DNA of 64,000 nt from Taudactylus pleione (GCA_031769625.1 JAUIMM010000113.1:10613001-10677000), one strand, 5' to 3'. Positions 45,101 to 57,554 are shown, counted from the first letter of the stretch. Numbers and translations: made by a program. Notes: generated from the sequence alone by a model not told the origin.

Positions 45101-46630
45101 GACATTGCCAACAACTGACGTTTAAAAACAATCCTAAATGGAGACTCTGAAACCAAACCATCTCACTCTACCGGACCCAGGAAAAACAAATGACCTAAAA
45201 CAGCCTCAGACCGCGCTGCCCAATATACATCAGGAAAGACCTATAATCCAAATGTCCAACTCATCCATCTTAGCCCCTAGACCAAAGAAGAAATTGAAAA
45301 ATTACATTTGTTTAAAATTGTTTAGTGACTATAATTAATTAATGATCTGCCCAGGGCTTTAATTAGGGGGTGTGTGAGCAGTGCTGCCACACAGAGCACA
45401 GGGCACTGTGGGCAGCGCCAATGCTGCCCCACGGCCTTTGCTTTTGACTAGATACAGGCATGCACCATGCCATCTGTGCCGCTGCTTGGACCGTCCTCAG
45501 GATGCTCTGAGCAGTGCTGCACTTCCTGGTGCTAGCGTATCCACCCACTCTGACCAATGTTATGATATCATTCTCTCAAGGGGCAGGGCCTGCACATGGC
45601 GCACTGCCGCCCTGTTACAGCACTGGATCTGCCAGAGCAAACATAGACACGCAAACAGGAAGTCAGAGGAAAAAATGGGTGGGAGGGATGGGAATATGGC
45701 AAGGAAAAGACATGTTAACTCAACGAGAGGAAAAAAACAAAAAAACCTACTGAGGGATTTTATTTTATTTTTCTCTCTTATGTTTTAGCTAATTGTGGCC
45801 ATATAGACAAAGAAAAAGATGAAATTCCCTCAGGTAGCAGATCCTCAAGTAGGAAAGACAGGGTTGACAAGACTAAGAACAGACCAATGGGACCACTCAC
45901 AAACACAATTAACATGACAAATAACCAGTAGCCAACAAAATAATAACAACATAATAAAATATCCAATATCATGAAACAAGATTAATAAAAAAAGTAAATA
46001 TAACGTTTGTAACTAGCCACTCTCCATTGGTCAAATACTTTTATTTCCGGCATGGGAAAAACCCATCATCACAGAAGTTGCAGCTCGGATACGAAAATAC
46101 TGAGTACAAGATGCATTATATGAAGAGACCAAGGGGTGAGATACCTGTTCAGCTGGGTTTTGAAACGCTATATTTTGCTAACACCCTCAGTGGGAAGTAA
46201 AACCAAACCAGATAGATGAAAAATAGCGAATAATTACGGACTCAGGAACAGGCATGGTTAGTCAGGAACAGGCATGAACCACCAGCGCAACTCTACCAAT
46301 GGGTCACAATCCCATAATGTACGTTAGCAATGAATGGCAATAGATATTGCCTGATTCACAGTAGTACACAAACCCGATTGTTTGTGCACTACTCCAATGT
46401 TAGAAGATCGGCGCATGTGTAGGATCTGTACTAGGCTGTACCAGGCTCGCTGCGTATGATAAAACTCATTGATCGATGGGCCCCAAAATGAACTAAAACC
46501 CAATGTGGGGAATTCCAATTTTTGTTTTTATTTGCTTCAGGATAGCAAAATTGTTTCTAATTAAAAGAGGATGTCTGCCTGTGACGTCAATGGAAGTTTA
46601 TAGTGACACGACGATACACCCTTGACCTTG
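45101..46630. other. Non-coding stretch without recognised genes
   Basis: It contains decayed repeat-like pieces (for example at 45,352-45,480, 'cagggctttaattaggggg'). No exon with splice support was recognised, and the open frames do not resemble known proteins. Confidence 0.4.
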
Positions 46631-46636
46631 CAGTAA

Positions 46637-46790
46637 AGGCTCATACACACTAGACGATGTGTGTGATGAGCGATATCGGTGAAAGATTCCCGTGAACTTT
46701 CTGTAGAGCAGGACAAACGATATTGGGTGTACACACTGAACGATATCGTTAACCATAACAACAAAATCGAACATAATTAAAATTATATAT
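46637..46790. mobile_element. Partial Harbinger-type MITE
   Basis: One end only is visible: TAA followed by aggctcatacacactagacg, with inner 'cgatatcggtgaaag' and 'acacactgaacgatatcgtt'. It resembles the ends of the elements at 2349 and 58841. The opposite end is missing or too decayed to place; a TA microsatellite follows. Confidence 0.5.
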
Positions 46791-47164
46791 ATATATATAT
46801 ACACACAGTATATCACTTCAAAGAATGAAATAAGGCATTCACAAAGATTCTTATTAATTGCAAAACACCGTTGAGTTCAGTTCTTTTTAAATAGATGAAG
46901 GCTTTTTAACCTAGCTTGCGTGCATACTTTGAGGATTTAGGCACGAAATAGAGTCTTTACTTTTTAACACTTGCCTGGCGTGGTTGCTTCTGATGCAACT
47001 GTGCCAGAGGAGCCTGCCGGGAGCTGCTGACAGCTAATCTTCTAGCAGCTGCCAGGCTAAGCCCACCTGGCTGGCCCCTTGGTTGCCGCAGCAACCTCTC
47101 CTCAGCTCCCTCCTACCAGCTGGCCTTCAGAGCATTGAGTGAGAGCCCCCCCCCACACATTTTT

Positions 47165-47387
47165 TTAAATAGAGACATAAGATAGTGCATCTGAAAAAGG
47201 GCCATGGCCTCATGGGGAAGGGCCAGGGAAGAGATAGGAGAGGCCAGGAGGTGCTGGGGATAAAGAAGAGGAAGCTACAAGTGAGAATGATAATAAGCAG
47301 AAAAATTGACAGGCCCAAGCAGCGCCCCCTGCCCTGCGGTGCTCTGTGCCATGGCACTTGTCACACAACCCTAGTTACGACCCTGGC
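47165..47387. mobile_element. Truncated copy of the 44006-44264 hAT MITE, opposite orientation
   Basis: It shares 'gacataagatagtgcatc', 'aaaaagggccatggcctca', 'gaggccaggaggtgctgggg' and the end 'ctagttacgaccctgg' with the reverse complement of 44006-44264. The other end is cut near 47,165. A further lone end of the same type, 'gtgtcgtaactagggttgg', occurs at about 47,606. Confidence 0.65.
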
Positions 47388-47962
47388 GGCTGCAATGGGT
47401 GATCCTGATAGGTTCACCCACCAGCCTGGGCTTCTGACGGCCCTCTCAGCCAGCAGTCATGGATCGCCCCCTGCTGCTAGCTGCTCTTCTTACATGTGAC
47501 TGTGAAGTCCTGCAAGAAGTGTAGGTAAAATTATGTTTTATACAGATAAAAAAAGTTTATGATATGTGTGTGTGCATATATATATTATATACATATACAT
47601 ACAGTGTCGTAACTAGGGTTGGACCAGCCCACAGGTGTACAGGGGAAATCTCTGGTGGGCCCCTCTACCTGAGGGCCCCACTTCATCCTCTATGGTTCAG
47701 TAAGTTGGTGGAGCAGGACCATTAATTAACCTGGGTGCTTGGTGTGAGTCTATGGAAATGACACCAAAATTAGCCTTACTGCTAATGAAAGTGGGTGGTC
47801 CTGACACACCCCTATCCCCTTCTTTATAAAGGTCCCTGTTCTTTGCATGTCCTTTCTAATGGTTGGCCAAGTCACTCTGTGATACCTGTCCACACCCCCT
47901 CTGGTGGCTGGCCACACCCCTTATGCTTGGACCCTTAAGACTGCCTTACCTGGTGGACCCTT

Positions 47963-48108
47963 AGGGGTTTAGGTATCAAGCAGTGAAAAGTGTGGAAAAG
48001 TGGACCAGTGGAGAAGTTGCCCATAGCAACCAATCAGCTCCTACCTATTATTTTATAGACTGTACTTGATAAATTCTACTTCAAAGCTGATTGGTTACAT
48101 AAACCCCT
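47963..48108. mobile_element. Small MITE with AGGGGTTTA ends
   Basis: The left end aggggtttaggtatcaagca and the right end 'ggttacataaacccct' are inverse. The inner 'agaagttgcccatagcaacc' and 'aatcagctcc' are shared with the element at 48410-49736. It is about 146 bp and non-coding. Confidence 0.65.
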
Positions 48109-48533
48109 GTGTGCCCTAGTCCAACACTGGATGTAACTTCCAGATGCAGTAGAGGCATTGGCCTCCGGTAGCTAGCTGTCAGGGTGACACAGAGGAGAGA
48201 GAAAGGAGCAGTCATGGACTACAAAGGGGGCTGCTGAGCAACAACAGATCTCTATCCACACATTTCATAAGTGATTTGCAGCAGGCCCCCTGGTGGCCCC
48301 CCGGCAGGGACTTGAAAGTCATGTAATGCGTGGCCGCAGCAGCAGAGAGGGGCACTTCACAATGTCTTATCTCTGCTGTGTTTTAACAGTGAGCTACAGC
48401 ATCTGCAAAGGGGTCTTTGTATCAAGCAGTGAAAAGTGTGGAGAAGTGGACCAGTGGAGAAGTTGCCCATAGCAACTAATCAACTTTGAAGTCGCATTTA
48501 TCAAGTACAGTCTATAAATAATAGGTAGGAGCT

Positions 48534-49657
48534 CAGGGCTAGATTAAGGTCTGTGGGGGCCCCTGGGCAACAAACATGTGGGGTCCCCTATTACGTGCCC
48601 TTTATGCAGTGCACCCAGTAGTAGTGCCCCCAGGAGTGTTGCCCCTTATGCAGTGCCCCCTGGAGTTATACCCCCAGTAGTAGTGTTCCCAATAGTAATG
48701 CCCCCTGTATAAATACCCCCAGTAGTAATACCCTGTAGTTGTGCCCCCAGTACTCATGCCCCCAGTAGTAGTGTGCCCAATAGTAATGCCCTCAGTAGTA
48801 ATACCCCTGTAGTTGTGCCCCCTGTGGTAGTGGCACCAGTAGTAATGCCCCCTATGGTTGTGGCACCAGTAGTAATGCCTCCCCCCTCCCCCCCGAGTAA
48901 TGTCCCCTGTAGTAATGTCCCCCCTGAGTAATGTTCCCTGTAGTAATGTCCCTCTTGAGTAATGCCCCAGTAGTAATGCCCCCCTCGAGTAATGCCCCCA
49001 GTAGTAATGCCCGCCCCCGAGTAATGCCCCCAATAGTAATGTCCCCCCCGAGTAATGCCCCCTGTAGTAATGCCCCCAGTAGTAATGTCCCCCCCAAGTA
49101 ATGTCCCCTGTAGTAATGTCCCCCCCAAGTAATGCCCCCCCCGAGTAATGCCCCCAGTAGTAATGTCCCCCCCAAGTAGTGCCCTCTGTAGTAATGCCCC
49201 CAGTAATAATGTCCCCCCCGAGTAATGTCTTCCCCAGCAGTGGAAAAGCCGCTTGCGCTAAAAAGAAAAAAAAAAATCATACTTAGCTTAAGCCCCGCTA
49301 CCGCTGCCTTCTGATCCGCTGGGCTGGCGCTGCTCCCCTGCACTATGAGAGAGACGCATGACGTCTCTCCCATAGTTCACTGCCTGAGCCGGAAGCCGGA
49401 GCTCACGAGTGAGCTCTACTGTCCGGCTCTGACTGCCGCTGCGGGGAGGGAGCCTGGCGCCCGCTGGTTACAACCTCAGCGGGCGCCTGGTGTCTCCGTG
49501 CGGCACCGGGGTTAGGTGTCCGGAGGAGGCGGAGACACCAGACACTGGTTCCGTCTCCTCCGGTTCACTTTAACCCTGATGGCTGGGTGTGGTGGCCCTT
49601 CAGGTGTGGGGGCCCAGGGACGATCGCCCCTGTAGACCCCCCTTTAATCTGGCCCTG
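48534..49657. mobile_element. Non-autonomous hAT element with perfect 8-bp duplication
   Basis: The ends cagggctagattaagg and ctttaatctggccctg are near-perfect inverses. The flanking 8-bp repeat TAGGAGCT (48526-48533 and 49658-49665) is perfect. It is 1,124 bp long, with an internal degenerate array (48,600-49,240) and a GC-rich part (49,290-49,560). No transposase remains. Confidence 0.85.
48600..49240. repeat. Degenerate array of GTAGTAATGCCCCC units
   Basis: Repeated words such as cccagtagtaatgcccccc and ccccgagtaatgtccccc are spaced by about 15-35 bp. The array is irregular, with many variants, and is internal to the hAT element at 48534-49657. Confidence 0.85.
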
Positions 49658-49740
49658 TAGGAGCTGATTGGTTGCTATGGGCAACTTCTCTACTGGTCCA
49701 CTTCTCCACGCTTCTCACTGCTTGATACATAGACCCCTAA

Positions 49741-50830
49741 AGCTGGGTACGCACTTGTCCAATCCTCCGGGGATCCAACTACAGAACAGACTGTTTATAC
49801 AATCCTAATGCAGACCTGTTTGCAGATTTTATAACCAGTCTATGCACACACACCTGTGCAATTTATCAGCAGACCTTAAATCTGCTAAAACAATTTGCTG
49901 AAAGGATTTTATCACCGTACATCAATCTAAAAACCAGATCTTGAGTGTTTTTGATTGCATGTAAGACTCTCCCTCCTGATTTCAGGTGCCAAACTCGGTC
50001 AAAATTGAGTGGAAATGACTATCCCAGCACAGTAATGAGCTGTGCATGATTGCGACTATGTATACCCGCGAGCAAGTGCGGCTACATGCCACCCTTACTG
50101 TATGGTAGCTCTAGACTCACTGATTTTTCTTCACAGCCCCACAGGGCTGCATGCAAAAAAAATAATAAAAAAAATAAATAAATGTATATATATATATATA
50201 TATATATAAAATTGAATTGACCCCACTAAGTGACTTTATTTCTAAAATGTCATCTAATCATATAATCATGCATAATTGAATTGAGTCCATAGAGGCAAAA
50301 CACAAATGACCTCTTCTGTACGCTGTGTTATATAAGCACCTCCAGCCTGACAGAGAGACGGCATGGTGGACATGACTGGTTAAAGGTAATTATAAACACT
50401 GCAATTATATAATCAATATTAATATCTAATATTCAACTCAGTAATGCACAACTTTGATATACATTAACATTAAACAGTGTCTTTGATTGCTGAAGGAGTT
50501 AATCAATTTAACACTCATCAATTTGTAATATGAAATTAATCAGTTCAGGCTTTTTCTAGGCATATAAAGGAACTGACCTTCAGCTCCTTTGCCCAAAGCG
50601 AATGCCTAGCCGAATCGCTGCTGGCTCTGCATAAAAAACATGAAAAGAACATTACACTAACTTATTCAGAGTTCTGTTTGAGGAGCTCATCTGGGAAGAA
50701 TCTTATTTATTTGATTCCATCTTACACTTCTGAGTTTGGTATCAAATGCTTATTAAATATTTATATAAAAACATTCTCAATACAAAACTGCATAGCACTA
50801 TTGGTCCCGGAGAGCCTCCATATGACTGTA
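49741..50830. other. Non-coding stretch with a lone transposon end and a microsatellite
   Basis: At 49,743 there is a single end-like sequence (gctgggtacgcacttgtcc) resembling the Harbinger-type ends; its partner was not found. A TA tract lies at 50,185-50,210. Nothing else was recognised. Confidence 0.4.
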
Positions 50831-51779
50831 GATGGGTGACCACTAGATGATATCTTGAACTATTTGACTGATTCCAATGCATCAGAACGTCAAATCATTC
50901 ATATCGTCCAGTATGTACTCACGATGCCGATGTGCACTCCCGCAGGTCATCCGTCGCATCCTCAGATCTTTTGTACATGCAGAAAGATCTGAGGATGTCG
51001 CACCCCCCCCACCGTCACCCAGTCACTGCCAAAATCGGCAAGTGTTTATGCACTTGCCGATACCGGCTCCCCCGCCTGGTCCCGTTGCCCACAAGAACGT
51101 GCTGGGTACACATCGTCTAATAAAATAATGAAAGATGTACATAACACTTGCGGTGCTACTGCATGGAGGTTCTTGTAATATTAGAGTTCTGTCAATCTCT
51201 TAATAGGACTTTCTTGTAATATTAGAGTCCTGTCAATCTCTTCAAAAGATGGTCATACACAATTGATTCATCGATGTGACGCTATTGGCGAGCCTGTTCT
51301 AATATAGATTCTGCTTCACTTTCAATTCGCTAGTGTAAGTGTCAGGCTTCCCGCACCACGCTGTCTCCTCTGTCTATATCCCACCATGCTGCCGAATGCA
51401 GGTGCAGCCTCAGGCTAGCAGAGTCTATATTAGAACAGGCTCGCCAATAGGGTCACATCGATGAATGGCTGGAATTCTTTTGATTGTCTGAACAAATAAT
51501 CGATTGACATCATTGAATTGTATATGACCATCTTTTGAAGAGATTGACAGGACTCTAATATTACAAGAAAGTTCTATTAAGAGATTGACAGAACTCTAAT
51601 ATTACAAGAAACTCCATGCAGTAGCGCCGCAAGTGTTATGCACATCTTTCATTATTTTATTTGGCTACTTTTGTGGCTTGTGGAAATCCACTGTATCTGA
51701 CACTGTGGCAGCTTTTTTTACTTCTTGCGCCAGTTTATTTGTTCTTTTTTCTGTACACATCGTCTAATGTATACCCAGC
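50831..51779. mobile_element. Harbinger-type MITE carrying a foldback insertion
   Basis: The left end gatgggtgaccactagatga and the right end 'cgtctaatgtatacccagc' are imperfect inverses, flanked by GTA (50828-50830) and TTA (51780-51782), an imperfect 3-bp duplication. The right end is split by the insertion at 51122-51752. Joining the sides restores a continuous end. The uninterrupted element would be about 300 bp. Confidence 0.6.
51122..51752. mobile_element. Foldback insertion with 16-bp target duplication
   Basis: It is flanked by a perfect direct repeat gtacacatcgtctaat (51106-51121 and 51753-51768). The insertion opens with a long hairpin. Arms of ~200 bp (51,122-51,330 against 51,420-51,662) share 'aaaataatgaaagatgt', 'aacacttgcggtgctac', 'gtaatattagagttctgtca' and 'ttctaatatagattctgc' in inverse order. 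About 90 bp of non-palindromic sequence follows (ttggctacttttgtggc to gttctttttt). Two near-copies of 'ctaatattacaagaaa' occur within each arm. Confidence 0.7.
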
Positions 51780-51782
51780 TTA

Positions 51783-52207
51783 TTTCAGCTGCAGTCTGCT
51801 CACATAATGCTTAATTGAATTCTCCTCTTCTAGTCTTTCCTTCGCAGAACATGCTAATACTGTAAATATATGTTCACCAGTGTATGTTTATTGTCTCTGG
51901 GGTTGGGAGCCCTTACCTCTCTGCTTTACAAGAAAAGAACCGTTGTTGCTGCTCAAGAATGAGAAAAGAGTAAGAGGCCATTATGTCCCAACTGATGTAA
52001 CTAGGTACTTAAAGTTAATACATCTCTCTCTTGACTTCATCCGTGTACACACCTGCATGGTTGTTACAGTACATCACGTACTGTATGTATTACCAGGAGT
52101 ATAGAAATAAATATTAGTATAAGCAGTGCTCGGTCCGGTAAAAGAAGCTATGCCATACCACTACTTCTTATGCTGGTTTAATTTTAATGCTATAGAACTC
52201 CTTGTTG
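51783..52207. other. Non-coding stretch without recognised genes
   Basis: Mixed sequence. An open frame at 51,880-52,104 has no recognisable domain or splice context. Confidence 0.4.
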
Positions 52208-52622
52208 GGTATCATATGTCGACAGCTGAAAAGCCGCTGGTTGGAATCCCGACACCGGAAGCCCGCTGTTCAGAATCCCGACTACGGCTGGTAAGTACCC
52301 TAACCCTCCCCGTCTACCCACACTCACCATCCCTTGGGGTGCCTAACCCTAACTTACCCGGGGGTACCTAACCCAAACTCCCCCTGATGGTGCCTAACCC
52401 TAAACCACCTGTCTGTAGCCTAACCCTAACTTCCCTCCTCCCGCAGCCTAAGCTTAGGTCCCCCCAGGGCACCTAAACCTAACCCCCCTGCTGTACTTAC
52501 ATTTGGGATGCCGGCTGTTGGTATTCCGGCTTCGGTATCTCCAGCTGATCGGGATTCCGGCCGTCGGCATCTTCAGCTGATCGGGATTCTGGCGCCGGCC
52601 GTTGGATAGTTGACCGCATCCC
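52208..52622. mobile_element. MITE copy B with CCTAACCC-rich interior
   Basis: The left part is 'ggttggaatcccgacaccgg', the interior 'gtgcctaaccctaac' and similar words, and the right part 'ctgatcgggattccggccg', ending gttgaccgcatccc. It belongs to the same family as 39186-39590 and 57555-58022. The right part contains a duplicated 'cagctgatcgggattc' block. Confidence 0.6.
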
Positions 52623-54879
52623 AGAATACCTTTCATGTATATTTTCCAGACTGACACATCTAAATTTCCACTTCAGTTGCTGAGCATAACTACATTTTAA
52701 GATAAAAAAACTCCACATATTCAGAAACATGCAGTAAACAGAAGTGTTTTATATTTTTAAATTTACCTCTGGTAAAGTAAATAAAAAAATGAACTGTTAA
52801 AAAAATAAATGACATTGTGGGAGTTGAATTATAGCTTTCAGAAGACTGTGAAAGATAGGAGAAAACAGCTCTGTAATTATCTATTCTGTCATTCTAAGCT
52901 CATTCAAAGTCTGAACATACTGTGCATTGTTGTATCATAGCATATGCAGTTGTTCCCCACTTGTAAAGGTTGCCTAGTTCCTGCACTAAAATTATTTGGG
53001 AGCGTTTAATTTTGATTCAACAACTGTTTGTTCATTTTAAGGCCCCTTATTCACTGGTGTCCAAAATAATGCTTATATTTGCTCTTTGTAATGAAAATGG
53101 TTTCAATGACCATATGTCCACTTTTGCTGCACCTGTGGTTGGGAACTATTACATCCCAGTAGCATCTTTAGAACCCTTCTTGCTCAAATTCCTTGTATTC
53201 AATGCAACTGGACACATTGGGGTTAATGGAGTCCTCTACTGACTCTCCTGGACCAAGTACTGTACAATGTGTTCACATTTTTGAAATGCTTTTGTTCTGT
53301 ACAGATTAATGCAACATTTTAGGTTTTAGTGTTTTCAAAAGTTTGTTTTGTTGTTAAAAATAGTAAAGGTCATTTAAGAACAGTACAAAAATGTGGACGC
53401 CCAATGCCTATTTCAGCATGGACACACAATTAGGAGTTTTGGGTGTTTTCCATGGCTCAGACAACCCCCAGCGATGATTCCTCTCTATTGGAGAAACCGG
53501 TGAGGGAAAAGTGGTAATCTATGGATCAAGTTTACTGTCATTGCCAGTCCATTCAATAGAGAGGCATCACTACACACCCACTCTCAGAGAAGCTTAAGCT
53601 TAACCTCACTGTCGTAGCCGCATGGTCATTTGCCCAGCTCAGGTGTGTGAACTCCAGATGTCAGGTAAAAGTGCATTGAGAACCATCAACTTTCACAATT
53701 GAAGCTAGCCAATTACAATGGTGTAAAAATCAAGGCATTCTAACAAAGGAGGCAGGCACACACCTACCATCATTACCACCATGAATTACACTTTTCCTGC
53801 AATGATCCTGATACTCTCCCCATCAAATACCACCTACACCATGAAGTACTCACATCTCATCATCATTTGAACTCCTCCTCCTTCATTTCAATTATCCTAA
53901 ACTATCCCTTTCCCACTACTGCTATCTTCTCCTACCTTCATTTTATTACCACCACACGGAGCAACTCCTTTCCTACTTTCACTGTCTTTTTCAAATCCTT
54001 CCATTTTTGCATTACCAACACTCTAAACTCCTGACCACCGCTAACTCCTTGAACTTGAAAATCAGAAATATTCACTCCCTACATTATAAAAGGCAATAGG
54101 CTAGTACTATTGTAGTTCAGCCCCATCCCTTCCTCTAACACACACACACCAATGCTTATGTTTGGAGCTACAAGCGCAGGCATGTTAAGGATCTATATAC
54201 TGTACAGGTAGCAACACAGTGGACAATATACAGTACAGAGAGCATCTCAGAGACCGCCATACAAAACAGGGCGCATTCTTGTGACCTATATACAATGCAG
54301 AGAGCATCATATTGACTGATATACAAATACAATACAGTCATTTTAAGTGGCCCCAGTGGTGATAGTTGTGGACAATTTTCCAGAGGTTCAAACCAACAGG
54401 AAGTGCCACCGTCTTACATGCACCAGGACGTTACACTCATTCCTCTGCAGTGCCAAACATTCTTTAAATTCATATTCCAGTGAAAGGTAACTTGTTCCCA
54501 TAAATAAGCTTATTGTAATTTCATGGATATTATAAAATTACAACCTTATGGGGAATATTTATCAAAGTTCAATTTTGCATTTGATTTGATGTTCGATTTA
54601 GCTCACCTCAAATCGAATCAAATCAAATGTAGATATCCCTCATCAAATTCCACATTTATTAAAATTCGATGTTAGAAGCCTTTTCTAAATGAAATTTGTT
54701 TTGGTTCAATTTTGCATGCCCATGTAGAAATCGAACACCAAATCCCTCTCAAAATCAAACTTCAAATCCCCAAATGAATAGACCTGCTTCATGCTTTCAA
54801 TTTTAGCATGAGCAGGTCTGATTGACACAGATGCATGCACAGATCAGTGAAATCCATGCATGCATCTGTCTTTAAAAAT
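52623..54879. other. Non-coding stretch without recognised genes
   Basis: AT-rich sequence, with a C/T-rich low-complexity part at about 53,750-54,060. At 54,545-54,780 an inverted arrangement of 'aaattcgatgttaga'-like and 'tttgatgttcgattta'-like words suggests a decayed MITE. The 90-codon frame at 52,970-53,242 shows no recognisable domain. Confidence 0.4.
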
Positions 54880-55775
54880 GTTCTTAGGTGTTAAAATAAA
54901 AAAAAATAAAAAGTGGAGTCCGCTCTTCAGAGCCAGTCCTGGTTGTGAGAATACAGGGGGCAAAAGACGTAGGGGTCCCATGTCTATAGCACATCCAGCA
55001 CTGGGCTAAGTGAGCCGGTGGTTTTGGAAATACAGGGGACAAAATGAGTAGGAGTTCCCTGTATTTGCCATAATCAGCACCAGACTCTTTCTAGCGGGGG
55101 GGGGGGGGTAATGCCACAGCCAGGGGAACCCATTCACTAGGTCCCCAGGCCAAACCATTACGCCCTACCACTAGTCAGCACAGGGTGAGGATCCCTGGGG
55201 AGATGGTGACCCCCAAATAAAGGGGTCCCCCTCTTCAGGGCACCCCATACCTGGGCTAGTAGCCCAGGGCTATACCCGTCACCCCTGGGCAGTGGGTGCC
55301 AGGTTGATAGTGTAAAGTGTGGTGTAAAAATAGAAGTGATAACACTGTCTTTAACAGTAGAACTACAGGTCCCAGTAAGCCTCCCCCACATTCTGGTACT
55401 TAGAGAACCACAGGTACCAGCATGCAGGGCATTAAGGGCCCACTGGTACCTCTAGTTCACCTGTAAAGAAATGTTAAAATAAAGACAAGACACACACACC
55501 ATGACAATATAAGATTATTACACACATACACACTCACACATACTCACCTACAATACCTGGGCTGATCCTCTTCTCCATGTAGGCATCCACTGTCTTCTGA
55601 AAACAAATAAACGAGTAGACCCGAACCACAAACTGTAGGTACTTCCCGAATGATGGGCTCAGATGCAGCATTTTCCTTAGAAATGCTGAGTCTGGACATT
55701 CATTGGCTGAGGGAGGCGAGCCTTCCGCCTCTCAGCCAATGAGCGCTTCCGACCATTGTCTTCAAAGGTGTTAAC
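54880..55775. repeat. Divergent relative of the composite foldback element
   Basis: It shares gtcctggttgtgagaatac, 'cgtaggggtcccatg', 'ctagcgggggg', 'aataaaggggtcccc' and 'gtacttcccgaatgatggg' with 23,300-23,970 and 24,420-24,900. It ends with a palindrome around 'cattggctgagggaggcg' / 'cgcctctcagccaatg', like that at 23,846-23,886. Only one arm is present, and sequence divergence is much greater than within the hAT cluster. Confidence 0.6.
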
Positions 55776-55789
55776 TGGGAGGTAACCTG

Positions 55790-57065
55790 GTTGTGTGGGA
55801 GTCCTTCCCTTCTCTTCTTTGAGTTTTATTCTATCCTACTGTGCAACCCTGTTTACCTATGGGTTATAGTCATCTACCACCCCCTGGATCCACCTACTAC
55901 TTTGCCGCATGGTTCCCCCACTTTCTCTCCTCTGACCTTCCTTCCCTCATCCTGGAGGACTTCAACATCCCCACTGATGATCCCAATAAAGCTACTGTCT
56001 ACAAACTCCTATTCCACTCTTCCTCTTTTGGTCTCATCCAATGGACCTCCTCCACCTCATGGTGCACTGGTCACTCCCTTGATTTAATCTATTCACAACA
56101 ATGTGAAATCACTGACTTCACTAACTCTTTCTTCTCTCTCATCTCATCTCATCTTTACCTTTTCCCAAGTCTACTTTCACCACATACAAACTCAGCTTAC
56201 TTGATACAGCCCTCTTTTATTTCTCACTTGATGTACTTATCTACAATAGCTCCACACTCACTTGCCCTGAACATGCTCTATCCTTTTATCCTTACTTCTT
56301 CCCTGGACTCCACCGCATAAGCTGTCACTCATACCTTAGCAATTCAAACTCATCCACCACCTCCAAAAATGCTCTCACACTACTGGGTAACACTGTAGGA
56401 AGTCAAACTCTCTTGTTGACTTCATCCAATTCAAATTCATCCTCTCCTCCTACATCTCTGCCCTGTCTCTCTCCAAACAATCTTACTTCAAGTCTCTAAT
56501 TTCCTTCCAGTTCTCTAATCCCTATGCTTCTTTTCAACACACTACTCTGCTCCCTCTCCTCCCTCCCTCAGGGCCCCTGACTTGGCCACCCATTTTACAT
56601 CCAAAATAGATTCTATCCACCATAATATCTCCTCCCATCAGTCTCCTCCTGTCCTATCTTCTCTTAACTACAATTGCCTGTCTACTATGTATCCTTCCTC
56701 CCTGCTACTGGGAATTAATTCCATGCCCTTCTTTCATTCTCTCCCCCTTGAGAGACTTGTTTATAACCACCTCACCACTTACCTCTCCTCCCACTCACTC
56801 CATGACCCACATAAGTTTGGAATCTGATCCCTATACTCCACAGAAACAGCCCTCACTAAGTTCACTAACAATCTGCTTATTGCTAAATCAAAAGGTGAGT
56901 TCTCGTACTGATCCTGTTGAGCCTACTGTATCTGCTGCATTTGATACCATGGACAACCCTCTCCTCCTTCAGACACTAGTCCCTTGGTCTCTGTAACTCT
57001 GTCCTGGTTGCTCTCCTATCTCTCTAATCACTCTCAATATCCTTCCCTGACTCCACTGCTGCCTT
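55790..57065 (+). pseudogene. Decayed L2-type LINE: endonuclease and reverse transcriptase fragments
   Basis: Pieces of a non-LTR retrotransposon polyprotein appear in order but in shifting frames. The endonuclease part has Y-x-P-P-x-S-T-Y and L-I-L-E-D-F-N-I-P (about 55,870-55,970), then G-H-S-L-D-L-I-Y-S. Later come F-T-S-K-I-D-S-I, then the RT entry block L-E-R-L-V-Y-N-H-L with L-S-S-H-S-L-H-D-P (about 56,748-56,820). S-A-A-F-D-T-M-D follows (about 56,930-56,960) with the RT Asp, then S-W-L-L-S-Y-L-S-N. These motifs match L2/CR1-like elements. Many frameshifts and stops make it inactive. The 3' part, including the Y-x-D-D motif, was not found. Confidence 0.75.
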
Positions 57066-57554
57066 TTTAGATTAACCCAATAATGTAATGGGGTATGTAC
57101 AGTGCTCAAGTGTGTACCATTAGTAGCTCTGATGTTAGAGGTGTCCCAGCCTCCTAAATAATTATAATACTGAGAAATTGGCGCACTCTGGAGCACTAGT
57201 GATATTTCAGGTATACAGAAATTGTAAATAAACCCCACTAGTTATATCAAGTATAAGTCAATATTAAAAATCCAATGTATGGTAATCATTGCTCAACCTG
57301 TAATAACCATGTTGACCCATGTGTCCTAATGATGAGGATACATGTGAGTTACCAATGCTTCATATGTTCTTGAATTGGTTAAGTTTTAAAAGAACTTGGT
57401 GATCTGTATGGAGGGGGTTCTTAAAGACGGTGATTGGTATAGAGGGTGTTTTTAAAGTTGTTATTACTGCTTTCAGTATGCTGTGTTTCAAATGACTGCA
57501 GTCTCTGTACACTGTTCATACATGAATCCTCTCCCATATTTCTGGCCATATGTG
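57066..57554. other. Non-coding stretch without recognised genes
   Basis: AT-rich sequence following the LINE fragment. No feature was recognised. Confidence 0.4.

Larger units (their letters stand above)
48410..49736. mobile_element. MITE of the same family, split by a hAT insertion
   Basis: The left half (48,410-48,533) has ggggtctttgtatcaagcag, 'gtggaccagtggagaagttg' and 'aataataggtaggagct'. The right half (49,658-49,736) resumes with taggagctgattggttgcta and ends 'tgcttgatacatagacccc'. Removing the 48534-49657 insertion and one copy of its duplication restores a complete small MITE like the one at 47963-48108. Confidence 0.75.

Noticed and set aside
48602..49373. Gly/Tyr/Thr-rich frames (G-H-Y-Y-x-G-type repeats) on the minus strand
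   Set aside because: They are produced by the GTAGTAATGCCCCC-type array inside a non-autonomous hAT element. Several overlapping frames look alike and there is no start or splice context.
52970..53242. 90-codon open frame as a possible gene
   Set aside because: No domain, no splice or polyadenylation context fitting it, and composition like the surrounding AT-rich sequence.
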